Assembly: GCF_002355835.1 (NCBI RefSeq)
Contig: NZ_AP017459.1
Location: 558,001-622,000, forward strand
Length of the DNA: 64,000 nucleotides
Direction of reading: 5' to 3'
Source: Candidatus Endomicrobiellum trichonymphae
GTDB taxonomy: Bacteria; Elusimicrobiota; Endomicrobiia; Endomicrobiales; Endomicrobiaceae
Shown: one piece after another, positions 19,211-28,790 of the stretch
How positions within the stretch are numbered: the stretch's first letter is position 1
Layout: every line of letters begins with the position of its first letter
Program-made: the position numbers and the translations under genes
Notes under the pieces: generated by a model
Told to the model about the DNA's origin: nothing
The model's input: only the letters and a program-made list of their open reading frames with translations
Database searches by the model: none

Positions 19211-21337
19211 TATTGTTATTTCTTATCTAGGAAAATTGCTGTTTGTGTTGCGATATTATTATTAGCAGTTTTAAAAGTTTTTGGTTATGAGATTAATATA
19301 TTTGCGGATAATCTTGAATACGATGAACGCAGCAATCAGCTTTTTGCAAAAAGCAATGTCATTTTGGGATGGGAAGGAAAAAAAGTATTTGCAGATTATG
19401 TTGAATTTGAAAAAAAGACTATAAAAGCCCACGGCAACGTCAGGGTTGAAGAGTCAGAAAATACAATTTATGCAGACAATGTTGCATATAATTATGATGA
19501 GAAAAACGGAAGTATAGAAGAAACTTTCGGGAATCATCATTCTTCTAATGTGTTTATTCGTGCAAAATCTATGGAAATAAAGAATAAAGATACGTACGCA
19601 ATAAACGGCATCAAACTTTCAAAGTGCGATTTGGACAATCCCCACATTCATATCAGGGCAAAGCATGGAAAACTTATATTAAATAAAAGATTGATCATTT
19701 ACAACGCTGTCTTTTATATCGAAAAAATTCCCATATTCTATCTGCCTGTATTTACAAAATCTTTAAAAAGCGACAAATCTTTTGGATCAGACTTAAAATT
19801 TGAAATCAATCCGAAATTTACAGATAAGAAAAGTATATATTTAAATATGCTGATCTCATGCGCGTTAAGCGAGTCTTTAAAAGCAAAAGTTTCAGCTGAC
19901 TTTTTTAACAAATCAGGAAATTCTCAGGAAATAAAAATTGATTATAAAGAAAAAGATGCAAGCGGAAGCATCTCTGTTAATGAACCCCAAAATTTACTAA
20001 AGGCCGATTACTTCCGCAGGATAGACAGTATATGGAACGTACGATCTAAAGTATGGATTACAAAGGATAAAGGTATTGACAACTATCGACATGAACATAA
20101 TAAATGGGATATTTGGGATTCATTTCTGTCGCTTAAAAACTTTTATCCTTATTCTTATTCTTATGTTACTACAACAAGACATGGAAATGATACAAATTTA
20201 AATATCAGCGTCGAGCATAAAGCCTATAACGATAGCGCTAACGAACATAAAGTGTCGTATACATTACTTCCAAAGATAGAATTAACATCTCATTACAGAA
20301 ATATTTTCATGGGGATAATGCGCAAGTTCTCTTTTATGTACCAAAACGTTTATAGGCGATATCAATATAAACAAGTTTATTATTCTGACGATTATGAAAC
20401 TTATGATAAATCTTTTTATCAAAGCAAAAGTCGTTTAAATTACAAACTGCTGAGAGCTTTTAAAGTCGGCAATCCGCTTACATTAGTTCCCGCTCTAAAA
20501 ATTGTGTTAAAACCGTCCAGCACAGGCGATTTCGGGCAAAAAGAATATAGAGGGCTTTTTACAAAATATTCAGGTTCCTTAAATACAAGATTTAGAGTTA
20601 ATGATTGGATGGACTGGAATATCAAGTATTCCTTAAGAGCAAGAACGAAAAAAAATTCTTTATGCGTGGAAACTTTAAGCGGCGGCAACGGCATTGAAAA
20701 AAATTCTGTCTCTTTCAACAACGATATGTATTTAGGAAAACAAACTATGGTTCAAAACTCTTTTTCTTACAATTTACAACGTAAAAACAACAGACTGTCG
20801 CCGCTTATCACCGAAGTAACATACATGTTAAACGATTATACGACCGTATTCGCAAAACAAACGCAGGTTTTATATCCACTTAGACTTGGCTCTCTGAATC
20901 TGGATTTAGCAGTCGGACAGCTGGATAAAGCCTACTTAAATTTCGGCGCTTTTTACCAAGAGTATCAGTTTGACAAAATACAGATGGATGATAAAGACTA
21001 CTTAAAACATATTACTCTTTCTCAAAGATATGATAAATCTGGGTTTTACAAAACCCGCGAAATCAATAATACTTTAGGATTTGGATTATGCCTTACTCCT
21101 AAATGGAGAATGGATTACAACATAAAAGCAACGATTCCTCTTAATATATCACGCATCGCAATAGGTGAACAGAAACTCAAGATTTACAGAGATTTACACT
21201 GCTATATTTTCAGCATAGCTTTGAAACACTCCATAAAAGACAATAAGTCAGAAATATTTTTTAAATTTACTCCGAAATCAAAAGCGTCTTCTAATAAAGA
21301 AAAAAAAGCAGCATGGTGGAGTTCGAAAGAAGAATAG
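19211..21337 (+). pseudogene. lptD: lptD copy A, lacking a start codon
   Basis: This copy codes for the same LPS-assembly protein as 24787-26925 but has no ATG, GTG or TTG at the right place. Upstream of the identical region, codons still read FLSRK as in the intact copy, but MKN is replaced by YCY and preceded by the G-run and a TGA (19184). The signal peptide therefore cannot be started normally. The first in-frame alternative start (TTG at 19364) would remove the signal peptide and part of the OstA-like domain. It also lacks four residues (EKRT) present in the other copy. The rest of the frame is open to the stop at 21337. Confidence 0.85.
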
Positions 21338-21523
21338 AAACAATCATATTCATAACAACTATAGAATAGTATGTTATTATAAATTTATGAGAGTATTCGT
21401 TATAATCAAAAATTCATGTGTTTGTAGAGATGTTGCACAGATGTCTACAAGACGGAAACTAAAACTCTTTACAGCTCGGAATTTGAATCACGAGTTATTA
21501 TATTTTAAGTTCGATATTTCAAC

Positions 21524-21611
21524 GGAGAAGTAGCCGAGCTGGTTTAAGGCGTCAGTCTCGAAAACTGATATACGGGAAACCGTATCGAGGGTTCGAATCC
21601 CTCCTTCTCCG
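21524..21611 (+). tRNA. tRNA-Ser (anticodon CGA), copy A
   Basis: The gene folds as a class II tRNA. The acceptor stem is GGAGAAG/CTTCTCC, the anticodon stem-loop is TCAGT-CTCGAAA-ACTGA with anticodon CGA, the variable arm is long (TACGGGAAACCGTA), and the T-loop is GTTCGAATCCC. G is the discriminator base and the CCA end is not encoded. It reads UCG serine codons. It lies between lptD and coaD in the duplicated block. Confidence 0.95.
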
Positions 21612-21781
21612 CATTACTTCTTATATAACTATAATTTTAAAGAATATAAATAAATTATATATTCGATATGCGTGTGAATGTAAAGCATTAAATTGTTTGC
21701 ATTTCCCTGTTTTTTATTAACCAAGTTTTAAACCAGCTGCTTTGTTTTTACTCCGTACTTTTCTTTGCACAATAGTTTTTG

Positions 21782-21811
21782 TTGCCAAAACAGTTAAAAA
21801 ATTAATATAAT
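21782..21811 (+). promoter_or_regulatory. Promoter of coaD copy A, leaderless
   Basis: TTGCCA (21782-21787), 18 bases, then TATAAT (21806-21811). The coaD ATG is at 21819, where transcription would be expected to begin, and no ribosome binding site precedes it. A leaderless mRNA is therefore predicted. The same arrangement is duplicated at 27369-27398. Confidence 0.6.
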
Positions 21812-21818
21812 ATTCAAT

Positions 21819-22331
21819 ATGACAAAAGGAATTTTGGCAGTCTATCCGGGAAGTTTTGACCCGCCCACAAACGGACATTTAGATATAATAATAAGGGCTT
21901 CGCATCTATTCCCAAAAATAACAATTGCGGTAACAAAAAGTATAAACAAAAAACATATATTCTCCTTGCAAGAAAGAATTAATTTGCTACAAAAAATTAT
22001 AAAGAACTTGAAAAATGTAAAAGTAGCATCTTTTTCTGGTCTCTTGGCAAATTACCTTGCAAAAATTAATTCTTTTGTGCTAATAAGAGGATTAAGAGCT
22101 CTTTCTGATTTTGAATATGAGTTTCAAATGGCTTTGATGAATAGAAACCTAAACAAGAAAATTGAGACAATATTCTTAATGCCGGATCAGTCTTATACAT
22201 TTCTTTCTTCAGGCATGGTAAGAGAAATTGCAATGCTCGGAGGAGATACTAAAGATTTTGTACCCGAATGCGTTAAAATAGAATTAAAAAAACGCTCTCT
22301 TGACTTGTTAAAAGATAATTTTATTGAATAA
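21819..22331 (+). CDS. coaD: Phosphopantetheine adenylyltransferase, copy A
   Basis: The 170-residue nucleotidyltransferase has the ATP-binding PGSFDPPTNGHLDI (T/HxGH motif), the LIRGLRALSDFEYE signature and the late SSGMVREIAMLGG. It transfers AMP to 4'-phosphopantetheine, the penultimate step of CoA synthesis. It is intact and identical to the second copy at 27406-27918. Initiation is probably leaderless. Confidence 0.96.
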   Translation: MTKGILAVYPGSFDPPTNGHLDIIIRASHLFPKITIAVTKSINKKHIFSLQERINLLQKIIKNLKNVKVASFSGLLANYLAKINSFVLIRGLRALSDFEYEFQMALMNRNLNKKIETIFLMPDQSYTFLSSGMVREIAMLGGDTKDFVPECVKIELKKRSLDLLKDNFIE

Positions 22332-22431
22332 TGATAACGATACCGTCTTAATCCCTTCGCTCTAATTAAATTCTTTATTGGCATTATTGGCAAAGTAAAA
22401 AAGATGAATAGAAGTTGTATAATCATGTTGA

Positions 22432-22635
22432 GAGACTTACGCGATAAACTTTCAAGCAGAAATTAATGCTATATCGCAACCTATTATTAAGCCACAACAG
22501 GTAATAACAACTGTAGCAACACCGCATTCAATAAAAAAATCTCATGCCAAATTAGCAAAGGCAGTTTCATCATCTGGTGTAAAGAATAGTAGCTGTGTTA
22601 AAATCTATTACTCCTATTGTGTTGTGAACAAATAA
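22432..22635 (+). pseudogene. Unrecognised open stretch without a start codon
   Basis: A 68-codon open frame follows a TGA and has no plausible start codon. It reads like protein (QAEINAISQPIIKPQQ, then KSHAKLAKAVSSSG) but I recognise no family. It lies just after the right boundary of repeat copy A, so it may be a gene fragment left by the rearrangement. The rest of 22380-22682 shows nothing except the ribosome site of the next gene. Confidence 0.25.
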
Positions 22636-22682
22636 AAGAGTTGTTCTAAAATTAAACAATTTATTATTCTAAGGAGAAATAG

Positions 22683-23048
22683 GTGAATAAAATGAAAAAA
22701 CTAATATTACTGGTTTTAGTCGGATTGATGCTGCAGTCTTGCACTAAACAAACATCTGCAAAAAGTTTTCTAAAAGGTCTCACACAAACATCTGCAGGGG
22801 ACATCAAGTTAATAGGTGACAACGATCTACCACCAGGAGATAACGACAACCTTGGTTTGGATTTTCCTGACAGCAACAATCTACAAAAGGATAAAAACAA
22901 CAACTATCTTGTGTGGGTTATACCAGTAGGATTGCCTGCAATAATAATGATTGCTGTTATGGCGACGAGAAGTTGTAGGGTGGGGACACCGCCGAACTCG
23001 AATGATAATAATCAAGCAGTCGATAATCAACAAGAAGCTACACAATAA
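22683..23048 (+). CDS. Small predicted lipoprotein
   Basis: The 121-residue product starts at a GTG (22683) with AAGGAG six bases upstream; an ATG lies at 22692. Its N-terminus is a lipoprotein signal (MKKLILLVLVGLMLQSC, lipobox LQSC, mature Cys20 counted from the GTG). The middle is acidic and Asn/Asp-rich. A hydrophobic segment near residues 78-98 (VWVIPVGLPAIIMIAVMA) is followed by a polar Asn/Gln tail. I recognise no family. It is one of a cluster of small exported proteins and decayed relatives around the lptD repeats. Confidence 0.65.
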   Translation: MNKMKKLILLVLVGLMLQSCTKQTSAKSFLKGLTQTSAGDIKLIGDNDLPPGDNDNLGLDFPDSNNLQKDKNNNYLVWVIPVGLPAIIMIAVMATRSCRVGTPPNSNDNNQAVDNQQEATQ

Positions 23049-23351
23049 AAAAATAAAAAGTGTACGAGCGAGCTAGAAATCAGATACATTAATAGCTTTA
23101 CTTTATAGGCTGTAGTGTCAGACTTCTCTTAAGCATTTACTTTTAATTGAATTAAGGATTTAAAAGAATTAAACAGGGCGAGGATACGTCTGAGCGTTTG
23201 TTATATATTGAAATTGAAGCCGATTAGCAAATACAAGACTGGTGGGGTATTTTGGTTAAGTTTGTATTGCAACGTCGGATCTTATTTACATAGGCTTATA
23301 TGCCGTGTGTAACTATGCGAGTATCGAGTATCTAGTGAGTTTCAAAAAAGG

Positions 23352-23387
23352 ATGAAAATAACAGTAATGAAAAGTTTAAATAAATGA
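23352..23387 (+). promoter_or_regulatory. Conserved 11-codon leader peptide overlapping the next start
   Basis: A tiny frame, MKITVMKSLNK, ends at TGA 23385-23387 and overlaps the ATG of the next gene (ATGA). In the decayed paralogue at 28791-28826 the same arrangement is kept as MKITIIKSLNK, although the downstream gene has been broken. The gene it leads has no Shine-Dalgarno site, so translation coupling through this leader is plausible. Confidence 0.35.
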
Positions 23388-23620
23388 AACCGTATTTAGT
23401 GATATTAATAGCAGTTATATTTTTGATGACGGGAACTGGTTACGGAAGTGAAAAGATAATTGAGGTGCAGAACGCTGAAACCAATCAGAAAACATTTGAG
23501 GAAAAGAGAGAAACCTTAAGGGAAGTTGCCGGAGGTGTTGCGGTATTTCTTGTGTTAATTTTTATTTCTATTGAATGTTTCTCTAAACAATCATTAATTA
23601 ATTTCTCTTTTAGTTTTTGA
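23384..23620 (+). CDS. Small exported protein with signal peptide and membrane segment
   Basis: The 78-residue product has a signal peptide (MKPYLVILIAVIFLMTGTGYG) and a charged stretch (NQKTFEEKRETLREVAG). A hydrophobic segment follows (GGVAVFLVLIFISIEC, about residues 50-65). No family is recognised. A decayed relative at 28823-29180 shares its flanking DNA, showing an older duplication. About 335 bases upstream (23049-23351) hold nothing I can call a gene. Confidence 0.5.
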   Translation: MKPYLVILIAVIFLMTGTGYGSEKIIEVQNAETNQKTFEEKRETLREVAGGVAVFLVLIFISIECFSKQSLINFSFSF

Positions 23621-24227
23621 TAAATAAATATGCGTTCTTTCTAATTACCTTTTGTTTATAGTATCTGAGAGATACAGCGAAAGTACTATTCAAAAAATAA
23701 TGAAAAATGAAAAAATTTATATGTTGTCGTTTGGGTAGGCTGTAAAAACCTTAACAACCAGATTAACGTGAAAGTTGAATAGGGAATCTGCAGGAAGCAA
23801 CTGTCCTATCTGTGAGAAAAGGGAAGTGGAAATGTCGTCTTAATTTTTAATTCTCGGAATTTATTCTGTTTTTGTTTGTCATATACTATTTACCATACCT
23901 ATAGTAGAATACTGAGATGGGAAGTAATCGCAACCTGTTTTTCGGGGATATTAATTGCTTGTTATAAGAATAATAATAAGAAAATATGAAACGTGGTCGG
24001 ATATCTGTTGCTCTTATAACGGCTGTGGCAGTATCGTTTATTATGGTATAAGTTTATATGTTGTCATACTGCGGTAATACGGCATTGCAGATACTTATTT
24101 GATGAATTTATATAAAGAGACGAAAAAATGTATGGAGCAGGCAAATAGAAATGCGAAAGGTATTACGATGTCTATGTTGGCTTATATTGGGAATTAAACA
24201 GTGACAAGGACTGGTTGGCAATATAAA
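23621..24227 (+). other. Non-coding or decayed stretch, partly repeated at 29200-29400
   Basis: No gene is visible in these 600 bases. The last part (about 24035-24170, with GGTAATACGGCATTGCAG and CTTATTTGATGAATTTATAT) is clearly related to 29215-29385. It is therefore the diverged flank of an older duplication of this lipoprotein region. Confidence 0.6.
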
Positions 24228-24473
24228 ATGAAAAAACTAATAAGCATTTTTACAGTATTTGCTTTTATTTCAATGTTTTTAACAGGTTGCAGCAAGACAG
24301 GGTTGGTGGCTTTAATGTCGGCAGGTGTTATATCGGGGTTATGCTATAAGCAGACAGTACAGGCAAAAGAGTGCGTGTGCCGAGCAGAAAATGCGGCGAG
24401 ACTTGTAAATCAAGAGAATATATACCTTAAACAAACTGTAGAGAAATTAAAACACAAATTAACTAAAGCGTAA
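24228..24473 (+). CDS. Small predicted lipoprotein
   Basis: From the ATG at 24228 the product is 81 residues with a clear lipoprotein signal (MKKLISIFTVFAFISMFLTGC, lipobox LTGC, mature Cys21). A short hydrophobic stretch (GLVALMSAGVISGLC) follows, then KECVCRAENAAR and a helical tail. An upstream GTG at 24201 would extend it but would spoil the signal peptide. Fragments beginning with the same MKKLIS codons recur at 24513 and 29401. Function unknown. Confidence 0.55.
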   Translation: MKKLISIFTVFAFISMFLTGCSKTGLVALMSAGVISGLCYKQTVQAKECVCRAENAARLVNQENIYLKQTVEKLKHKLTKA

Positions 24474-24512
24474 CCGCTGTATTAATTTGACAGGTAAACA
24501 GCAATATCTGAA

Positions 24513-24590
24513 ATGAAAAAACTAATAAGCGTTTATGAGGATGTTTACTTTTATTTTAATGTCCTTAATAGGTTACGGTTACTCCTAATG
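24513..24590 (+). pseudogene. Fragment of a small lipoprotein gene
   Basis: ATGAAAAAACTAATAAGCG repeats the beginning of the lipoprotein gene at 24228 but the frame fails within a few codons. Across frames it still reads like a signal peptide (MFTFILMSLIGYGY). A similar fragment lies at 29401-29460 (MKKLITTYMILMPLMGTEV). The stretch 24591-24786 shows no other gene. Confidence 0.45.
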
Positions 24591-24786
24591 AGGCAGTAAA
24601 GAGATAACGAAGGGAATGGCACATGCATAAATCCTCGTTATGGCAAAGACAGGGAACATTTCTGAAGCGGGATAAACTAAACCAAAACTATATATACTGT
24701 AATAGAACAAATAAAATGTGGATTTTATTTTCAAGAAAAGAAATTTATAGAGCGGAAAACATAACCAACGAAACAGTAAACTTTCA

Positions 24787-26925
24787 ATGAAAAACTTTTT
24801 GTCTAGGAAAATTGCTGTTTGTGTTGCGATATTATTATTAGCAGTTTTAAAAGTTTTTGGTTATGAGATTAATATATTTGCGGATAATCTTGAATACGAT
24901 GAACGCAGCAATCAGCTTTTTGCAAAAAGCAATGTCATTTTGGGATGGGAAGGAAAAAAAGTATTTGCAGATTATGTTGAATTTGAAAAAAAGACTATAA
25001 AAGCCCACGGCAACGTCAGGGTTGAAGAGTCAGAAAATACAATTTATGCAGACAATGTTGCATATAATTATGATGAGAAAAACGGAAGTATAGAAGAAAC
25101 TTTCGGGAATCATCATTCTTCTAATGTGTTTATTCGTGCAAAATCTATGGAAATAAAGAATAAAGATACGTACGCAATAAACGGCATCAAACTTTCAAAG
25201 TGCGATTTGGACAATCCCCACATTCATATCAGGGCAAAGCATGGAAAACTTATATTAAATAAAAGATTGATCATTTACAACGCTGTCTTTTATATCGAAA
25301 AAATTCCCATATTCTATCTGCCTGTATTTACAAAATCTTTAAAAAGCGACAAATCTTTTGGATCAGACTTAAAATTTGAAATCAATCCGAAATTTACAGA
25401 TAAGAAAAGTATATATTTAAATATGCTGATCTCATGCGCGTTAAGCGAGTCTTTAAAAGCAAAAGTTTCAGCTGACTTTTTTAACAAATCAGGAAATTCT
25501 CAGGAAATAAAAATTGATTATAAAGAAAAAGATGCAAGCGGAAGCATCTCTGTTAATGAACCCCAAAATTTAGAAAAAAGGACACTAAAGGCCGATTACT
25601 TCCGCAGGATAGACAGTATATGGAACGTACGATCTAAAGTATGGATTACAAAGGATAAAGGTATTGACAACTATCGACATGAACATAATAAATGGGATAT
25701 TTGGGATTCATTTCTGTCGCTTAAAAACTTTTATCCTTATTCTTATTCTTATGTTACTACAACAAGACATGGAAATGATACAAATTTAAATATCAGCGTC
25801 GAGCATAAAGCCTATAACGATAGCGCTAACGAACATAAAGTGTCGTATACATTACTTCCAAAGATAGAATTAACATCTCATTACAGAAATATTTTCATGG
25901 GGATAATGCGCAAGTTCTCTTTTATGTACCAAAACGTTTATAGGCGATATCAATATAAACAAGTTTATTATTCTGACGATTATGAAACTTATGATAAATC
26001 TTTTTATCAAAGCAAAAGTCGTTTAAATTACAAACTGCTGAGAGCTTTTAAAGTCGGCAATCCGCTTACATTAGTTCCCGCTCTAAAAATTGTGTTAAAA
26101 CCGTCCAGCACAGGCGATTTCGGGCAAAAAGAATATAGAGGGCTTTTTACAAAATATTCAGGTTCCTTAAATACAAGATTTAGAGTTAATGATTGGATGG
26201 ACTGGAATATCAAGTATTCCTTAAGAGCAAGAACGAAAAAAAATTCTTTATGCGTGGAAACTTTAAGCGGCGGCAACGGCATTGAAAAAAATTCTGTCTC
26301 TTTCAACAACGATATGTATTTAGGAAAACAAACTATGGTTCAAAACTCTTTTTCTTACAATTTACAACGTAAAAACAACAGACTGTCGCCGCTTATCACC
26401 GAAGTAACATACATGTTAAACGATTATACGACCGTATTCGCAAAACAAACGCAGGTTTTATATCCACTTAGACTTGGCTCTCTGAATCTGGATTTAGCAG
26501 TCGGACAGCTGGATAAAGCCTACTTAAATTTCGGCGCTTTTTACCAAGAGTATCAGTTTGACAAAATACAGATGGATGATAAAGACTACTTAAAACATAT
26601 TACTCTTTCTCAAAGATATGATAAATCTGGGTTTTACAAAACCCGCGAAATCAATAATACTTTAGGATTTGGATTATGCCTTACTCCTAAATGGAGAATG
26701 GATTACAACATAAAAGCAACGATTCCTCTTAATATATCACGCATCGCAATAGGTGAACAGAAACTCAAGATTTACAGAGATTTACACTGCTATATTTTCA
26801 GCATAGCTTTGAAACACTCCATAAAAGACAATAAGTCAGAAATATTTTTTAAATTTACTCCGAAATCAAAAGCGTCTTCTAATAAAGAAAAAAAAGCAGC
26901 ATGGTGGAGTTCGAAAGAAGAATAG
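24787..26925 (+). CDS. lptD: LPS-assembly protein LptD, intact copy
   Basis: The 712-residue product has a signal peptide (MKNFLSRKIAVCVAILLLAVLKVFGYE). An OstA/LptA-like domain follows (about 28-150: IFADNLEYDE, KTIKAHGNVRVEE, ENTIYADNVAYNYDE), then a long region rich in aromatic and alternating residues expected of an outer-membrane beta barrel. LptD with LptE inserts lipopolysaccharide into the outer leaflet. It differs from the start-less copy at 19211-21337 by its proper ATG and four extra residues (EKRT, bases 25573-25584). A tRNA-Ser and coaD follow. Confidence 0.88.
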   Translation: MKNFLSRKIAVCVAILLLAVLKVFGYEINIFADNLEYDERSNQLFAKSNVILGWEGKKVFADYVEFEKKTIKAHGNVRVEESENTIYADNVAYNYDEKNGSIEETFGNHHSSNVFIRAKSMEIKNKDTYAINGIKLSKCDLDNPHIHIRAKHGKLILNKRLIIYNAVFYIEKIPIFYLPVFTKSLKSDKSFGSDLKFEINPKFTDKKSIYLNMLISCALSESLKAKVSADFFNKSGNSQEIKIDYKEKDASGSISVNEPQNLEKRTLKADYFRRIDSIWNVRSKVWITKDKGIDNYRHEHNKWDIWDSFLSLKNFYPYSYSYVTTTRHGNDTNLNISVEHKAYNDSANEHKVSYTLLPKIELTSHYRNIFMGIMRKFSFMYQNVYRRYQYKQVYYSDDYETYDKSFYQSKSRLNYKLLRAFKVGNPLTLVPALKIVLKPSSTGDFGQKEYRGLFTKYSGSLNTRFRVNDWMDWNIKYSLRARTKKNSLCVETLSGGNGIEKNSVSFNNDMYLGKQTMVQNSFSYNLQRKNNRLSPLITEVTYMLNDYTTVFAKQTQVLYPLRLGSLNLDLAVGQLDKAYLNFGAFYQEYQFDKIQMDDKDYLKHITLSQRYDKSGFYKTREINNTLGFGLCLTPKWRMDYNIKATIPLNISRIAIGEQKLKIYRDLHCYIFSIALKHSIKDNKSEIFFKFTPKSKASSNKEKKAAWWSSKEE

Positions 26926-27111
26926 AAACAATCATATTCATAACAACTATAGAATAGTATGTTATTATAAATTTATGAGAGTATTCGTTATAATCAAAAA
27001 TTCATGTGTTTGTAGAGATGTTGCACAGATGTCTACAAGACGGAAACTAAAACTCTTTACAGCTCGGAATTTGAATCACGAGTTATTATATTTTAAGTTC
27101 GATATTTCAAC

Positions 27112-27199
27112 GGAGAAGTAGCCGAGCTGGTTTAAGGCGTCAGTCTCGAAAACTGATATACGGGAAACCGTATCGAGGGTTCGAATCCCTCCTTCTCCG
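27112..27199 (+). tRNA. tRNA-Ser (anticodon CGA), copy B
   Basis: This is identical to the tRNA at 21524-21611: acceptor GGAGAAG/CTTCTCC, anticodon CGA in loop CTCGAAA, long variable arm, no encoded CCA. It lies in the second copy of the duplicated block. Confidence 0.95.
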
Positions 27200-27368
27200 C
27201 ATTACTTCTTATATAACTATAATTTTAAAGAATATAAATAAATTATATATTCGATATGCGTGTGAATGTAAAGCATTAAATTGTTTGCATTTCCCTGTTT
27301 TTATTAACCAAGTTTTAAACCAGCTGCTTTGTTTTTACTCCGTACTTTTCTTTGCACAATAGTTTTTG

Positions 27369-27398
27369 TTGCCAAAACAGTTAAAAAATTAATATAAT
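27369..27398 (+). promoter_or_regulatory. Promoter of coaD copy B, leaderless
   Basis: Same as the copy A promoter: TTGCCA, 18 bases, TATAAT, with the coaD ATG at 27406 where transcription should begin. No ribosome binding site is present. Confidence 0.6.
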
Positions 27399-27405
27399 AT
27401 TCAAT

Positions 27406-27918
27406 ATGACAAAAGGAATTTTGGCAGTCTATCCGGGAAGTTTTGACCCGCCCACAAACGGACATTTAGATATAATAATAAGGGCTTCGCATCTATTCCC
27501 AAAAATAACAATTGCGGTAACAAAAAGTATAAACAAAAAACATATATTCTCCTTGCAAGAAAGAATTAATTTGCTACAAAAAATTATAAAGAACTTGAAA
27601 AATGTAAAAGTAGCATCTTTTTCTGGTCTCTTGGCAAATTACCTTGCAAAAATTAATTCTTTTGTGCTAATAAGAGGATTAAGAGCTCTTTCTGATTTTG
27701 AATATGAGTTTCAAATGGCTTTGATGAATAGAAACCTAAACAAGAAAATTGAGACAATATTCTTAATGCCGGATCAGTCTTATACATTTCTTTCTTCAGG
27801 CATGGTAAGAGAAATTGCAATGCTCGGAGGAGATACTAAAGATTTTGTACCCGAATGCGTTAAAATAGAATTAAAAAAACGCTCTCTTGACTTGTTAAAA
27901 GATAATTTTATTGAATAA
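27406..27918 (+). CDS. coaD: Phosphopantetheine adenylyltransferase, copy B
   Basis: This second, identical 170-residue CoaD (see 21819-22331) has PGSFDPPTNGH, LIRGLRALSDFEYE and SSGMVRE all present. Two intact copies of an essential single-copy enzyme in a shrinking genome can only be a recent state. Downstream, 27919-28151 holds the end of the repeat and a stretch without a recognisable gene. Confidence 0.96.
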   Translation: MTKGILAVYPGSFDPPTNGHLDIIIRASHLFPKITIAVTKSINKKHIFSLQERINLLQKIIKNLKNVKVASFSGLLANYLAKINSFVLIRGLRALSDFEYEFQMALMNRNLNKKIETIFLMPDQSYTFLSSGMVREIAMLGGDTKDFVPECVKIELKKRSLDLLKDNFIE

Positions 27919-28151
27919 TGATAACGATACCGTCTTAATCCCTTCGCTCTAATTAAATTCTTTATTTTTATTTACCAACATTTTTAAACACTCGGAAAGA
28001 AATTGCTGATACTTTGTACGAGAGAAAACTGAGGAATAAGCGATTGCATAAGAACTATGAAAGAGAATATAGTCGTTTAAAAGCGCTAGAGCGGTGGTTT
28101 AGTTTGTAGTTCCTTAGTTAGGATGTTAGAGAAATTAACTTAAGGGTACAA

Positions 28152-28463
28152 ATGAGAAAAATAACACTTATCTTAATAGTGGAATTAATGATAATATCTG
28201 CATGCGCTAGATATTTTAAAAGTCCCATCCCCAATCGTTTTCAAGAGGGGCATTTGCAAGGATACATAAACGGACAGGCAGTATTAGCAAGTTCTTGGTG
28301 TGCTACTGATTTTGAGGAGGAACGAGAAAAGTTTGAGGATATCGTTATTAGAAATCCTATAATTGAGAGAAAATTGTTAAAGGAAAGTTATGATAGACTA
28401 AATAATAAGAAAAAGGCTGAAGAAGCTGAACAAATAGAAAAGACTAAGAATAAGCAACAGTAG
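28152..28463 (+). CDS. Small predicted lipoprotein
   Basis: The 103-residue product has an N-terminal lipoprotein signal (MRKITLILIVELMIISAC, lipobox ISAC, mature Cys18). It continues with HLQGYINGQAVLASSWC and ends in a charged, probably helical tail (KKAEEAEQIEKTKNKQQ). AAGGG precedes the ATG. I recognise no family. It occupies a position after copy B similar to the lipoprotein after copy A, but the two proteins are not obviously alike. Confidence 0.6.
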   Translation: MRKITLILIVELMIISACARYFKSPIPNRFQEGHLQGYINGQAVLASSWCATDFEEEREKFEDIVIRNPIIERKLLKESYDRLNNKKKAEEAEQIEKTKNKQQ

Positions 28464-28790
28464 GGGAACCAGGATATAAAATTAGTGAGCGTTAATATAT
28501 AGAGAGAAGAGAAGCAGGATTTAGTTAAAGAGTCGGTAAGGCGGGATATGAGTTTATAGGACATGTTAATCTTATACTAGAAATTGCCTAAAAAATACCT
28601 TCGATGTCTGTTAATTATTATTAGAGATGATATTTTTGAGTGAAACTGGTGTTTGTTATGATTATCCGTTGTTTCATTGCACGGAAAGAGCATCGAAACC
28701 GAAACCGAGAAAACTTAAGTGGTGGGAGCGACTTCTTGAACACGTAGATATTAATTTCCACATTGAAATCTTGTGAGTTTCAAAAAAAAG

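Larger units (their letters stand above)
19226..22379 (+). repeat. Direct repeat, copy A (3154 bp: lptD part, tRNA-Ser, coaD)
   Basis: This block is nearly identical to 24802-27966. I found two length differences: copy A lacks 12 bases inside lptD (after 19996), and has one more T in the T-run near 21710. Identity covers coding and intergenic DNA alike, so the copies are recent or kept alike by gene conversion. The left limit lies in codon 6 of lptD and the right limit 48 bases after coaD. Confidence 0.97.
24802..27966 (+). repeat. Direct repeat, copy B (3165 bp)
   Basis: This is the second copy of the block at 19226-22379. The start-to-start distance is 5576 bases and the end-to-end distance 5587. 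The difference is explained by a 12-base insertion in lptD and one T fewer in an intergenic T-run. Sequence beyond both ends is different, apart from older, diverged similarity further downstream. Confidence 0.97.
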
